Assembly: GCF_000173775.1 (NCBI RefSeq)
Contig: NZ_ACCD01000007.1
Span: forward strand, 1 to 64,000
DNA length: 64,000 nt
Direction: 5' to 3'
DNA from: Yersinia rohdei ATCC 43380
GTDB lineage: Bacteria; Pseudomonadota; Gammaproteobacteria; Enterobacterales; Enterobacteriaceae
Shown: piece by piece, positions 50,864-60,528 of the stretch
Position numbering within the stretch: the first letter of the stretch is position 1
Layout: each line of letters begins with the position of its first letter
The notes under the pieces: generated by a model
Told to the model about the DNA's origin: nothing
Database searches by the model: none
Seen by the model: the letters and a program-made list of their open reading frames with translations, nothing else
Translations under genes and position numbers: made by a program

Positions 50864-51007
50864 GATCACGTGGTGTATCGGGGGCTGAGCTGGGTGGGTA
50901 AGGCGCATGAGATGATGGAAGATAATAAAAATAAAACTATTATTTATCAGTCTATTAAAAATTAATTTCCTGGGTTGGTGAATTAATTGACGGTCAGTTG
51001 TGCAACC

Positions 51008-51023
51008 TGGCACGAGAAGTGCA
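51008..51023 (+). promoter_or_regulatory. sigma-54 promoter of glmZ
   Basis: TGGCAC-N5-GTGCA matches the -24/-12 consensus TGGCAC-N5-TTGCA with one mismatch. It ends 12 bases before the expected first base of GlmZ at 51035. The spacing fits sigma-54 control, reported for Yersinia glmZ (from memory). Confidence 0.82.
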
Positions 51024-51034
51024 ATATCTACCTT

Positions 51035-51259
51035 GTAGATGCTCATCCCACTTATTATGACAGCCTGGCTTTACTTGCCAACTGAGCTTCATAAACCCAG
51101 GGATGATGCAGAGCCAATTTTAGGGTGCCTATTGTCCATGTAAACGATGTTGCATATCTTCATCACATACCGGGCATAACGTTGAGTGAGGCACCGACAT
51201 TGTTGTCTGTAGACCTGAAAATTTCAGACGCTTGCCCTAATTCGGCAAGCGTTTTTTTT
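51035..51259 (+). ncRNA. glmZ: small RNA GlmZ
   Basis: The 5' end GTAGATGCTCATCCCA and the 3' segment ACGTTGAGTGAGGCACCGAC with TTGTTGTC and AGACCTG nearby match E. coli GlmZ, as does the place upstream of hemY. GlmZ base-pairs with the glmS leader, with Hfq, to raise glucosamine-6-phosphate synthase. RapZ and RNase E inactivate it unless GlmY competes. The 3' end is the terminator CGCTTGCC/GGCAAGCG with eight T (51229-51259). At about 225 nt it is a little longer than in E. coli, with a variable middle. Confidence 0.93.
51229..51259 (+). terminator. glmZ terminator
   Basis: CGCTTGCC pairs with GGCAAGCG around a seven-base loop and is followed by eight T, forming the 3' end of GlmZ. Confidence 0.92.
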
Positions 51260-51262
51260 GTC

Positions 51263-51386
51263 TATCCTTTGTACCTGAAGCTGCTGGGTTGTTGGCGGTA
51301 CTCACTCACCCGAATCACTTACCTGCGTAAGTTCATCGGGATTTTATTACTTACCGCCTACCTGCAACTCCAATTACCTTAGATAT
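51263..51386. repeat. ERIC element between glmZ and hemY
   Basis: About 124 bp carry the ERIC core CCCGAATCACTTACC plus TGCGTAAGTTCATCGGG, and the flanks GGCGGTACTCACTCA and TTACTTACCGCC as in the rffG-rffH copy. It sits directly after the glmZ terminator and ends 21 bases before the convergent hemY stop. Confidence 0.87.
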
Positions 51387-51407
51387 ACCATTGAGCTACT
51401 AATGGGA

Positions 51408-52607
51408 TCAGAGAGATTCGCCATTCTGCTTAAGGGTTAACAGCAACCCTTCACGGCGAGCCTGTGCTGCATCCTCAGGGCGCTGCAGTTTATCTAAGGC
51501 ATCAGCCAGCCATGCATAATCATACCCGTCTGGGCGCTGCTCAAGTGCCGCTTTAAAGGCCTCGCTGGCTTTCTCCCATTCACCGTGTTTTAGCATGAGC
51601 TGACCCAAAGTGCTATTGAGTAACGGCGTTGCCCCATGCTGTTTGATTTGCTGGCGTAATGATTTCTCCAACGGATCCGGATTACCGGCTTGTAGGCGTG
51701 GGATCAGTAGCACCAGTCGCTCATCATATTGGCGTTTCAAACTGTCCAGAATGACCTGCTGGGCGACATCATGATCATTACATTCAATCAGATGCTCCAC
51801 CAAGGCGACTTGCAGCGGGATCTCGTTACGGACTTTACGGCTTTGATCCTTCCACCAGCGTTTTAGGCCATCACTGCCTTCTTCTGCCATACACTGATTC
51901 ATGATGCCAATATACGCTTGCTGCTCCAGTGCGGCGATTTCGTCCGACGTATGCAACTGGACTTTGCTCATTGCGGGAAGAATTTCCAACAGCGAGCTGT
52001 AAGCCCCTGAGCGCAGGTAAGCCAGTTCAGCCAGACGCAAGACTTCAGGATGGCGTGGTGCTCTATCCAAGAGACGATCGACACCGTGGCGCGCGGCGTG
52101 GACGTGCCCTTGGGCCAGTTGAATCCGCACCCGAGTAATATCCACCGGTAATTGATCGGTGTCGGCAACTTCTGCTGCCCGCTCGAGATATTGGTTCGTG
52201 CGGAATTCATCCCCACGTTGCTGTGCGGCTTCCGCAGCCAACAGGTAGTTCACCATCGGCTGCTCAGCATGATCAGCATTGCGGGTCAGTAATTTCTCAA
52301 CTTGTTTGAAATCACCTTCAGCCAGTTTGATCAGTGCCGCCTTGGTTTGTTTACGGGCTCGGGTACGTTTACGGCCCATAAACCAACCACGGGTACGTGC
52401 ACCAGTGCGGAAAATACGGCGCAGTATCCATTCAACTATCAGGAAAACCACCAATACCAATACCAGCATAATGACCAGGCCGGTCACACTGGTTTCAACA
52501 TTGTAGTTATCGGTTTGGATCAGCACATAACCTTGATGCCCGGCCAGCATTGGCCCCAGCACGATACCCGCAGTCAAAATGAGGAATAATAATAATACTC
52601 GCAACAT
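51408..52607 (-). CDS. hemY: HemY, inner-membrane TPR protein
   Basis: The 399-residue protein has two N-terminal membrane helices (about 1-20 and 42-65), then a basic stretch (GRKRTRARKQTK) and tetratricopeptide-like helical repeats to the C-terminus. It is the last gene of hemCDXY, as in E. coli. A role in late haem or porphyrin handling has been proposed, but the biochemical function is not settled. Start ATG 52607 follows the hemX stop by two bases, with GGGGA upstream. It is convergent with glmZ across an ERIC element. Confidence 0.92.
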   Translation of the reverse strand: MLRVLLLFLILTAGIVLGPMLAGHQGYVLIQTDNYNVETSVTGLVIMLVLVLVVFLIVEWILRRIFRTGARTRGWFMGRKRTRARKQTKAALIKLAEGDFKQVEKLLTRNADHAEQPMVNYLLAAEAAQQRGDEFRTNQYLERAAEVADTDQLPVDITRVRIQLAQGHVHAARHGVDRLLDRAPRHPEVLRLAELAYLRSGAYSSLLEILPAMSKVQLHTSDEIAALEQQAYIGIMNQCMAEEGSDGLKRWWKDQSRKVRNEIPLQVALVEHLIECNDHDVAQQVILDSLKRQYDERLVLLIPRLQAGNPDPLEKSLRQQIKQHGATPLLNSTLGQLMLKHGEWEKASEAFKAALEQRPDGYDYAWLADALDKLQRPEDAAQARREGLLLTLKQNGESL

Positions 52608-52609
52608 AG

Positions 52610-53734
52610 TTATTCCCCCTGAGCAGCAACGGGTGCGGATGCCATTAAGTTACGAACCCGAGTTTGCATCAATTTTTCCAGCATTGGCTGGCTTTTCAAT
52701 TGATCAGGCACGTCCATTGAGATTGATTGCTGACTCAGGCTTTCCAGTTCATCAAGAAAAGCCTTGGTGCTGGGGTCGTTTACATCAAAATAAGCACGAA
52801 CCCAGGTGGAGATGGTCTCCAGCGATTCTTTATACACTTCATCTTGATGGCGAGGTACGGCTTGCGCGGCAACCAGCAAACGGGAGCGGATATTTTCGCG
52901 CAAATAAACGTCCTGATTTGGTGCCAGCAGGGGTTCAGCGCTGCTATCACGGCGGCGAATAGTAATAAAGTCAGATATAAAACTGTGCCAGCTTTTGGTC
53001 AGATTCTGACGCCATTCCGCCAGTGAACTGGATAACTCATCGCTATTGGCATCCATCGGCGAATCATCAATATTGTTATCCGCCAGACGCAGGTTATCCA
53101 CTTGATTAGACAGCTGATTCAACTTAAGGATAATGCCGTCGAAATCTATCTGGCTGACCGCAGAAAGCGCACTGATATCTTCAGTCAAGGCGCGGCGAAC
53201 CTCAATAAGGCTGGGGTCATTCATGTCTGCCAGGCTAGCATCAGCACTTTTCAGTAATGTGGCCGCAGTGGTGACATCTTGGTCACTCCACAGCTTGCGC
53301 CCCGCCATTTTCACCAGAAAATCAGCTTGTGCCAGCAGCCAGGTTTTGGCGTCGCTCCCAGAAATAGTGGCGACTTTCTCCTGTAGCTCATTGAGCTGGC
53401 GAATCAATGAAGTCTGTTGACGATCTGCGGCCTCAAGCGCTTTTCCTTGCTGCTGCAATAATGATTCCAGCTGCTGTTTTTCCTGCGATTGACTCTGTTT
53501 AAGCTCTGCCAATTGCTCTTGCAGTGCGAGAGTGGTTGCCTCTTGTTGCTGGGCCTGCTGGTGTCCGTGATAATAAAGCCCGGCACCCAGTGCGATGGCC
53601 AGTGCAATAGCAATGGCACCCAGAATTGGGCCGGTTGATTTTTCCCGGCGAACATCTGGTGCTGGCTCTCGGTGCCTCTCAACCGCGGTGGCCGTTTCTT
53701 CCACTGGTGCGGATGGGGTATTTTGTTCCGTCAT
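52610..53734 (-). CDS. hemX: HemX, putative membrane-anchored coiled-coil protein
   Basis: The 374-residue protein has a Pro/Glu-rich cytoplasmic N-terminus, one membrane helix (about 40-55), a Gln-rich coiled coil (about 60-120) and a conserved periplasmic part that includes [20 protein letters not shown] and [20 protein letters not shown]. It lies between hemD and hemY; E. coli HemX was once annotated as uroporphyrinogen III methylase without good biochemical support. ATG 53734 (MTEQ) is preferred over an in-frame ATG three codons earlier. Confidence 0.92.
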   Translation of the reverse strand: MTEQNTPSAPVEETATAVERHREPAPDVRREKSTGPILGAIAIALAIALGAGLYYHGHQQAQQQEATTLALQEQLAELKQSQSQEKQQLESLLQQQGKALEAADRQQTSLIRQLNELQEKVATISGSDAKTWLLAQADFLVKMAGRKLWSDQDVTTAATLLKSADASLADMNDPSLIEVRRALTEDISALSAVSQIDFDGIILKLNQLSNQVDNLRLADNNIDDSPMDANSDELSSSLAEWRQNLTKSWHSFISDFITIRRRDSSAEPLLAPNQDVYLRENIRSRLLVAAQAVPRHQDEVYKESLETISTWVRAYFDVNDPSTKAFLDELESLSQQSISMDVPDQLKSQPMLEKLMQTRVRNLMASAPVAAQGE

Positions 53735-53763
53735 ATTGGGCATCCCATAGTCAGGTTTCAGGT

Positions 53764-54513
53764 TTATTGAAATTCTTGTAGCGCGCGGATCAGCGCGTCA
53801 TTATCAGCGCTCTCTGCTACCCGGATATCACTCCAGCCCATTTGGGCAGCTAAGGCCGCCAAACGTTCACTTACGACCACCAAGCGGCAGCGCAGTAACC
53901 AGGAAGAACGATAGTAATCAGGAACTAAAGTATAGATCTGTTGTAACATTTCGCCGCTGGTCACAACCAGAGTATCCACTCCAGAGCGCTGCCAGTGCGC
54001 ACTTTGTTCGCTACCATCATAAAAGATGGGACTGCGTTGATAACATTCGCAAAAAGTGACGGTTGCTCCCCGCTCAGCCAGGCTTTCGCCGAGCAGTTCT
54101 CGCCCACCATTACCGCGCAATAGCAGCGCTTTTTTACCGGACAAATTTTGCAGGTCAGGTAATGATAACAGCATCTCGCTGGTCTCTCCCGTTGGTGGGA
54201 AAGTCACGTGCAAGCGGCTGGCGGTATGTAATGCTAATGCAGTATTACGACCAATAGCATAATAAGATAACTGCGAGGGCCATAACAGGTTATTTCTTTT
54301 TAACAGTGGGTTAGCATAGCGCACTGCATTTTGTGACAAGGCAAAAACCAGGTCGCCAGCCTGCATATCTTGTAGCAACTCCGGCAACTTTGGCAGGTCA
54401 TTACCGGGTGAGAAATCAATCAGGGGCGCATGATAGGCAACCCGGCCCAGCGCACGTAAGCGGCTGATTAACTGCTCCCCGGTAGGGGATGGACGGGTGA
54501 CCAGAATTGTCAT
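53764..54513 (-). CDS. hemD: uroporphyrinogen-III synthase
   Basis: The 249-residue enzyme closes and inverts the D ring of hydroxymethylbilane to give uroporphyrinogen III. The family is poorly conserved; visible marks are the N-terminal [24 protein letters not shown] and the C-terminal [13 protein letters not shown] with [11 protein letters not shown]. It overlaps hemC by four bases (ATGA), so product channelling or balanced expression is likely. Confidence 0.94.
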   Translation of the reverse strand: MTILVTRPSPTGEQLISRLRALGRVAYHAPLIDFSPGNDLPKLPELLQDMQAGDLVFALSQNAVRYANPLLKRNNLLWPSQLSYYAIGRNTALALHTASRLHVTFPPTGETSEMLLSLPDLQNLSGKKALLLRGNGGRELLGESLAERGATVTFCECYQRSPIFYDGSEQSAHWQRSGVDTLVVTSGEMLQQIYTLVPDYYRSSWLLRCRLVVVSERLAALAAQMGWSDIRVAESADNDALIRALQEFQ

Positions 54514-55451
54514 AGCGGTGGGTTATCCAGATAAACTTCAGCCAGTATTTCTCGCGCCCCGCGTGAGAGCAGCTCATCAGCCAGCTCAATCCCCATTTGC
54601 TCTGCATCTTCAGCGGGGCCACGGCGTTCACCCCGAATAATCTCACTGCCATCAGGTGCGCCGACCAATGCACGCAGCCACAAGGTATCGCCTTCCAGCT
54701 CGGCATAACTGCCAATCGGCACCTGACAGCCGCCTTCCAGGCGAGTATTCATCGCGCGCTCTGCACAAACTCTTAGCTCAGTTTCGCGATGATTCAGCGG
54801 CACGAGCAGCTGGCGAGTGAAATCATCATCCAGACGGCATTCAATGCCGACCGCACCTTGGCCAACGGCGGGTAACGATTCTTCTGCCGGCATGGCATAG
54901 CGAATACGGCTTTTCAGACCCAGGCGGTTAAGACCGGCGACGGCCAGAATAATCGCGTGGTAATCGCCATTGTCCAGTTTGGCAAGGCGAGTGCCGACAT
55001 TACCGCGTAAGTCGCGGATAATCAGGTCTGGGCGGCGCTCACGCAGTTGGCATTGGCGGCGCAGACTTGAGGTGCCGACAATGCTACCCGCTGGCAAATC
55101 ATCCAAATGAGCATAATGGGAAGAGACGAAAGCATCACGGGGGTCGTCACGTTCGCAAATTGTGACCAGACCCAGCCCTTCAGGGAAGGCGATGGGCACA
55201 TCTTTCATGGAATGCACAGCAATATCGGCCCGACCTTCCAGCAGTGCCAGCTCTAACTCTTTGACGAACAAGCCTTTCCCGCCAACTTTTGCCAGCGGGG
55301 TATCCAGAATGATATCCCCACGGGTAACCATAGGCACCAGTTCGACTTGCAAGCCGGGGTGATTGGCTTGCAGTAAATGTTGAACATAATGTGCTTGCCA
55401 TAAGGCGAGCGGGCTTTGCCGAGTCGCAATTCGAATAATTTTGTTTAACAT
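54510..55451 (-). CDS. hemC: porphobilinogen deaminase
   Basis: The 313-residue hydroxymethylbilane synthase polymerises four porphobilinogens. The dipyrromethane cofactor cysteine lies in EGGCQVPIG (about residue 242). The substrate-binding GTSSLRRQ and the catalytic aspartate region HSMKDVP are present. Length equals E. coli HemC. First gene of the hem operon; divergent from cyaA. Confidence 0.97.
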   Translation of the reverse strand: MLNKIIRIATRQSPLALWQAHYVQHLLQANHPGLQVELVPMVTRGDIILDTPLAKVGGKGLFVKELELALLEGRADIAVHSMKDVPIAFPEGLGLVTICERDDPRDAFVSSHYAHLDDLPAGSIVGTSSLRRQCQLRERRPDLIIRDLRGNVGTRLAKLDNGDYHAIILAVAGLNRLGLKSRIRYAMPAEESLPAVGQGAVGIECRLDDDFTRQLLVPLNHRETELRVCAERAMNTRLEGGCQVPIGSYAELEGDTLWLRALVGAPDGSEIIRGERRGPAEDAEQMGIELADELLSRGAREILAEVYLDNPPL

Positions 55452-55781
55452 CGTTTGTTACCGTTTTATATTTTATGGCCCATCCTATCATTTACGGCGG
55501 TATCACTGAAAAGCATTTGCCAGTGACCAAAACTGCAACGTCAATGACTTGGTTAGATATAGGCATTATAATTGTTGGGATAGCTTTACTTTCTTTACGG
55601 TCAATCAGCAAGGTGTTAGATTGATCACGTTTCCAGCAATAAGTCGTTAAATATTCGTCAAACAAAATGTTTTTTGGTCATTTCAACAAAAAGTACATGA
55701 TTTGGTGAAGGTCAAATAAACAATAAACGGATCTGGAACACGGGTTTCTTTCTAAGCACCAGAACAATCAGGCGAGACGTC
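55452..55781 (+). promoter_or_regulatory. hemC-cyaA divergent promoter region
   Basis: This 330-bp stretch holds promoters for both operons and the CRP site listed separately. The AT-rich part around 55553-55610 contains -10-like hexamers (for example TATAAT at 55567-55572), but I cannot assign them with confidence. No coding sequence is supported. Confidence 0.5.
55614..55629 (+). promoter_or_regulatory. CRP site of cyaA
   Basis: TGTTAGATTGATCACG with its flanks (GG before, TTT after) is nearly identical to the E. coli cyaA CRP site as I recall it. It would let CRP-cAMP repress adenylate cyclase synthesis, a negative feedback loop. Confidence 0.75.
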
Positions 55782-58328
55782 TTGTACCTCTACATCGAGA
55801 CACTGAAACAGCGACTGGATGCGATCAACCAATTAAGAGTCGATCGCGCCTTGGCGGCCATGGGGCCAGCCTTCCAAAAGGTCTACAGTCAGCTGCCAAT
55901 CCTATTACATTGTCATCACCCACTGATGCCGGGCTACCTTGATGGTAACGTTCCCCACGGCATTTGCATCTTCACGCCCAATGAAATCCAGCAGGATTAT
56001 CTGTCTGAGATTGAAGCCAAATGGGGCCAGCCTTTGCAGCAGGATACCGGCGGCGAATTGCCGATTACCGGCGTCTACTCAATGGGAAGCACTTCATCTA
56101 TTGGGCAGTGCCATACCTCAGATCTGGATATCTGGGTATGTCATCAGGCCTGGCTTGATGCTGAAGAGCGCAATCGCTTGCAACAAAAATGTAGCTTGCT
56201 GGAGAAGTGGGCTGCATCAATGGGTGTTGAAGTCAGTTTCTTCCTAATAGATGAAAACCGCTTCCGCCATAATGCCAGTGGCAGTCTGGGCGGTGAAGAT
56301 TGCGGTTCAACCCAACATATTTTATTACTGGACGAATTTTACCGCAGTGCGGTGCGTCTGGCGGGGAAACGTATTCTGTGGAATATGGTTCCGGTGGAAG
56401 AAGAAAATAATTACGATGACTACGTGCTGTCGCTCTACGCGCAGGGCGTCTTAACGCCGAATGAATGGCTGGATCTGGGCGGTTTGAGCACCCTGTCAGC
56501 GGAAGAATATTTTGGTGCGAGTTTGTGGCAGTTGTACAAAAGTATCGATTCGCCTTATAAGGCGGTACTGAAAACTGTTCTGCTCGAAGCCTATTCTTGG
56601 GAATACCCTAATTCCCAACTGTTAGCGATGGAAATCAAACAGCGCCTGCACGCGGGCGAAATTGTGGCGTTTGGCCTTGATGCTTACTGCATGATGCTTG
56701 ACCGCGTCACCCGCTATCTCACCCAAATTAATGACACCACCCGGTTAAACTTGGTGCGCCGTTGTTTCTATCTGAAAGTGTGTGAAAAATTATCTCGCAC
56801 ACCGGCAAGTGTGGGTTGGCGGCGTGAAATTCTCAGTCAGTTGGTCAGTGAATGGGGCTGGAGTGACGAGAATCTGGCGGTGTTAGATAACCGCGCTAAC
56901 TGGAAAATTGAACGGGTGCGTGAAGCACACAATGAATTGTTGGATGCGATGATGCAAAGTTATCGTAACTTGATTCGCTTTGCGCGCCGCAACAACTTGA
57001 GTGTCAGTGCCAGCCCGCAAGATATCGGGGTATTAACCCGTAAACTCTATGCCGCTTTTGAAGCATTGCCGGGCAAAGTCACACTGGTTAACCCACAGAT
57101 TTCACCGGATCTTTCCGAAGAGCACCTGACCTTTATTCAAGTTCCGGCGGGGCGTGCCAATCGCCCTGGTTGGTATTTGTATAATCAGGCGCCGTCGATG
57201 GAGGCCATTGTCAGCCATCAGCCGCTGGAATATAACCGTTACCTGAATAAATTGGTGTCCTGGGCTTATTTCAACGGCCTGTTGACCGGCAAGACTCGGC
57301 TGCATATTAAAAGTGCTAGTCTGTGTAATACCGTGAAACTGCAAGAGCTGGTGACAGATATTTCGCACCACTTCCCGCTGCGCTTACCCGCGCCGACCCC
57401 AAAAGCACTGTACAGCCCCTGTGAAATCCGCCACTTGGCGATTATCGTCAATCTGGAACATGATCCGACCGCAGCTTTCCGCAATCAGGTGGTCCATTTT
57501 GATTTCCGTAAACTGGATGTATTCAGTTTTGGCGAGCAGCAGCAGTGCCTGGTTGGCAGCATCGATTTGCTGTACCGCAACTCTTGGAATGAAGTGCGAA
57601 CCTTGCATTTCAGCGGCGAGCAGGCGGTATTGGAAGCGCTGAAAACAATTTTAGGTAAAATGCATCAGGATGCCGCTCCGCCAGAGTCGGTGGATGTATT
57701 TTGTTATAGCCAACATTTACGCGGCTTGATTCGCACCCGTATTCAGCAACTGGTTTCTGAGTGTATTGAACTGCGCTTGTCCAGCACGCGCCAAGAACCG
57801 GGCCGTTTCAAAGCCGTGCGTGTTTCTGGGCAGACTTGGGGATTGTTCTTTGAGCGCCTGAGTGTCTCGGTTCAGAAATTGGAAAATGCAGTCGAATTCT
57901 ACGGCGCGATTTCCAATAACAAACTGCACGGGTTATCGATTCAGGTCGAAACTGATCAAATTCATCTGCCACCCGTGGTAGACGGTTTTGCCAGCGAAGG
58001 AATTATTCAATTTTTCTTCGAAGGCACCGCAGATGAAAAAGGCTTTAATATCTATATCTTGGATGAGACAAACCGAGTTGAGGTTTATCATCATTGCGAG
58101 GGCAGCAAAGAAGATTTGGTGCGAGATGTCAGCCGTTTCTATTCATCTTCTCACGACCGCTTTACTTACGGCTCCAGCTTTATCAACTTCAACTTGCCGC
58201 AATTCTACCAAATTGTGCAGCTAGATGGCCGGACTCAGGTGATTCCTTTCCGCAGTAATACGCTGTCTCACCTGCATATTGTCGATAAAGACGCCAGTGC
58301 GCCGGCACAACAATTTCAGTTACATTGA
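55782..58328 (+). CDS. cyaA: class I adenylate cyclase
   Basis: The 848-residue enzyme makes cAMP. The N-terminal catalytic half has the nucleotidyltransferase motif [20 protein letters not shown], near residues 100-120. The C-terminal regulatory half responds to the glucose phosphotransferase system. The TTG start at 55782 ([19 protein letters not shown]) is the same inefficient start used in E. coli, and length equals E. coli CyaA. A perfect 15-bp hairpin follows the stop. Confidence 0.97.
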   Translation: MYLYIETLKQRLDAINQLRVDRALAAMGPAFQKVYSQLPILLHCHHPLMPGYLDGNVPHGICIFTPNEIQQDYLSEIEAKWGQPLQQDTGGELPITGVYSMGSTSSIGQCHTSDLDIWVCHQAWLDAEERNRLQQKCSLLEKWAASMGVEVSFFLIDENRFRHNASGSLGGEDCGSTQHILLLDEFYRSAVRLAGKRILWNMVPVEEENNYDDYVLSLYAQGVLTPNEWLDLGGLSTLSAEEYFGASLWQLYKSIDSPYKAVLKTVLLEAYSWEYPNSQLLAMEIKQRLHAGEIVAFGLDAYCMMLDRVTRYLTQINDTTRLNLVRRCFYLKVCEKLSRTPASVGWRREILSQLVSEWGWSDENLAVLDNRANWKIERVREAHNELLDAMMQSYRNLIRFARRNNLSVSASPQDIGVLTRKLYAAFEALPGKVTLVNPQISPDLSEEHLTFIQVPAGRANRPGWYLYNQAPSMEAIVSHQPLEYNRYLNKLVSWAYFNGLLTGKTRLHIKSASLCNTVKLQELVTDISHHFPLRLPAPTPKALYSPCEIRHLAIIVNLEHDPTAAFRNQVVHFDFRKLDVFSFGEQQQCLVGSIDLLYRNSWNEVRTLHFSGEQAVLEALKTILGKMHQDAAPPESVDVFCYSQHLRGLIRTRIQQLVSECIELRLSSTRQEPGRFKAVRVSGQTWGLFFERLSVSVQKLENAVEFYGAISNNKLHGLSIQVETDQIHLPPVVDGFASEGIIQFFFEGTADEKGFNIYILDETNRVEVYHHCEGSKEDLVRDVSRFYSSSHDRFTYGSSFINFNLPQFYQIVQLDGRTQVIPFRSNTLSHLHIVDKDASAPAQQFQLH

Positions 58329-58339
58329 TATGTCGACAA

Positions 58340-58377
58340 AACCTAACCAATAAAAATAGTGTTATTGGTTAGGTTTG
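58340..58377. terminator. bidirectional terminator between cyaA and the Fic-like gene
   Basis: AAACCTAACCAATAA is the exact reverse complement of TTATTGGTTAGGTTT, with an eight-base loop: a perfect 15-bp stem 11 bases after cyaA. Terminal T-runs are only three bases either way, so strength is uncertain, but the position suits both convergent genes. Confidence 0.65.
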
Positions 58378-58438
58378 ATAGGTAATAAATTTCATCTAAA
58401 TCGTGCTGCATTAATTCTCCATGCTTTAAGATGTGATT

Positions 58439-59887
58439 TTAAGCATTTTCATTTTGATTATATTGAGAATAAAATATAGTGGCGTCAAGGTGTGTTGCTG
58501 AGTCTTTTTCTATAAAAGGTTTCTGTTTGTCAATTATTTCTTTATAAATATCGGTTGTTAATCTTTTTTCTTCAATGGCAGTTAGTACCGAGTTTGAATT
58601 TTTCAGCATAAATTCTAAATGTTTTTGATCAACAGGTTCACTTAAGTACATATAATGAGACATACTGGTTAACATTGAAAAAGGTAATTCACCTAAGTGA
58701 AGAGAAAAACAATCCCGAATAATTTGGCTGACTCTACCATTAGCATTTGGCAATAAATGCAGATATTGAAAATCTGACGTTAACTTAAATATCCTCGCGA
58801 TATCACTTTCAGCATGAGCATTGACTAATTCAAATGCAAATTGGCAAATTACGTTTCTTTTGTTCTCAATGGAACGATCCGTCATCCCACGTATCTTTAT
58901 TAAATAATCATCACAATTGGTATCGATACCTAATTCATGTTTTAATGTATCGAGTGTTAATGTTTGATTCTCTATCTTGTTATCTATGATGTCCTTAACA
59001 TTAAAAATACGCTTTCTCTCTGTCATAAATGAGCTGTAAGATTCGAAGAATATGGCATATGGGGTGGTTAATAGCTCAATAATTTCCACTATAGTATACG
59101 TCACTCTTTTTACTTTATCCTCATCGCGGCTATTTTTGTCATTGTAGATAGCATTTAACCTTGAAAGGCAGTGGGCATATCCTTTTATCATCAGGGCATT
59201 ATCATCTGCCTCGCTACCATTAAAACCAGTATCTTTCGTGTTGTAGGCAATAACAGGGTTTAGCTGGTGGGCAGCTTCGACGTATAAGTAAGGAAGTAAA
59301 ATTTGTAATTGTTTATTATCTAGTTTAGATAATCTTGCTTGCACTTTACTTTCTGTATCCAAAGAGGCTCTGAATGCATTTATGGCCTTATTCTCTTGGT
59401 GAAGAGTATCATTACTTTTAATCCTCCCTACACACTCTATTATTTTTTCATATTGTTCCTCAGCAGAGAGGGGAAGCCGACGGATATTATCCAGATCTAC
59501 TCTTGTATCAATAATGTTAGTGTTGTTCCACTGTATGCCCGTTAGCTTTGCGCCGTAAAGAATAGCATGACTCAGATTAGTATTAGTCATATTGGTAGAA
59601 CGAAGATCAGCATCTGTGAAATCAACATCTGATAAATTAAGATTACTTAGGTCTACACCTTGAAGGTTACATCTATTATAAACTGTCATTCTATCTGAAG
59701 TGTTATTATCACATTGCTCTTTTATTATTTCTCTTTTTAATGCTCGAAGCGAATCCCGTTCTACCTCTGTATGACATTTTGATATGTCTTCATTTATTAT
59801 TTTAATTTTTTCGGCGCCGCTAAGATTATTACTTTGAGTATCATAACAATTTAAAGGCGGGGTTATATAAATTGAAGGATATATCAT
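58439..59887 (-). CDS. pentapeptide-repeat protein with divergent Fic-like domain (candidate secreted effector)
   Basis: This 482-residue protein matches no enterobacterial core family known to me. No signal peptide or membrane helix is visible. Residues 73-122 form about ten pentapeptide repeats (VDLSN, LNLSD, VDFTD, ADLRS), predicting a short beta-helix. Residues 377-385, HLLPNANGR, align with the Fic motif HPFx(D/E)GNGR at H, N, G and R. The next residues, ending LGELPF, fit the helix and loop after Fic motifs. TLHQEN (161-166) loosely fits the Fic inhibitory motif. The acidic motif residue is replaced by Asn381, and the second Arg (GRxxR) by Gln388. The gene is visibly AT-rich and sits alone between cyaA and cyaY, suggesting acquisition. 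AGGA precedes ATG 59887. Function is inferred; type III effector is one possibility. Confidence 0.7.
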   Translation of the reverse strand: MIYPSIYITPPLNCYDTQSNNLSGAEKIKIINEDISKCHTEVERDSLRALKREIIKEQCDNNTSDRMTVYNRCNLQGVDLSNLNLSDVDFTDADLRSTNMTNTNLSHAILYGAKLTGIQWNNTNIIDTRVDLDNIRRLPLSAEEQYEKIIECVGRIKSNDTLHQENKAINAFRASLDTESKVQARLSKLDNKQLQILLPYLYVEAAHQLNPVIAYNTKDTGFNGSEADDNALMIKGYAHCLSRLNAIYNDKNSRDEDKVKRVTYTIVEIIELLTTPYAIFFESYSSFMTERKRIFNVKDIIDNKIENQTLTLDTLKHELGIDTNCDDYLIKIRGMTDRSIENKRNVICQFAFELVNAHAESDIARIFKLTSDFQYLHLLPNANGRVSQIIRDCFSLHLGELPFSMLTSMSHYMYLSEPVDQKHLEFMLKNSNSVLTAIEEKRLTTDIYKEIIDKQKPFIEKDSATHLDATIFYSQYNQNENA

Positions 59888-60035
59888 TTACACTGATTCC
59901 TATAAATAATTATATGTAGAGAAGGTAACGAGTTTCCAGAGGCATTATTCCATGGTGATCCTATTCAATATACCGGGTATTAGCCTTATTTAGTTTCGGC
60001 AGCAGTAGATAGGCAGGTTATATGTCAGATATTTC

Positions 60036-60063
60036 CATGCCAGCCGGTGATTGGGCTGGCATG
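60036..60063 (-). terminator. hairpin downstream of cyaY
   Basis: CATGCCAGCC and GGCTGGCATG form a perfect 10-bp stem with an eight-base loop, 11 bases past the cyaY stop. On the cyaY strand no T-run follows; on the plus strand four T follow. It probably marks the cyaY transcript end. Confidence 0.5.
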
Positions 60064-60074
60064 TTTTAGTGTGG

Positions 60075-60395
60075 TTAGCCGAAATGCACTGCTTCACCCG
60101 CTTGGCTGGTGGCGGCTTCGGATAATTGGGTGAAAAATTCTGCGCCACTGCGTGAGCAATACCACAGCCCTTCACGGTAATTAAAGTGGTAACCACCCGC
60201 TTTAGTTGCCAACCAAACCTGATGTAATGGTTCTTGGCGATTGATGACAATTTTGCTGCCATTTTCGAAAGTCAGCGTCATCACCCCGCCATTGGTCTCA
60301 TAATCGATATCGCTATCGCCGCTAAAACCATCCAGTGTCTCTTCAATGTAAAGCATCAATTGGTCGGCTAACTGATGAAACTCGCTGTCGTTCAT
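60075..60395 (-). CDS. cyaY: bacterial frataxin CyaY
   Basis: This 106-residue frataxin binds iron on an acidic first helix ([21 protein letters not shown], split across residues 2-22) and modulates iron-sulphur cluster assembly by IscS. The beta-sheet motif [20 protein letters not shown] and [11 protein letters not shown] are the family signature. ATG 60395 has AGGA seven bases upstream; a TTG two codons earlier is not needed. It is divergent from lptM. Confidence 0.96.
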   Translation of the reverse strand: MNDSEFHQLADQLMLYIEETLDGFSGDSDIDYETNGGVMTLTFENGSKIVINRQEPLHQVWLATKAGGYHFNYREGLWYCSRSGAEFFTQLSEAATSQAGEAVHFG

Positions 60396-60528
60396 ATTCA
60401 ATTCCTATTGCTTTTCATGATCCACCTGCGATTATAGAGACCTTGAACGCAAGAATTACAGGCATTAATACAAATATCCGCGTCAAAACGGTTTATTGTT
60501 ATCAAAACAGGTTACAGGCGTTAAAACA

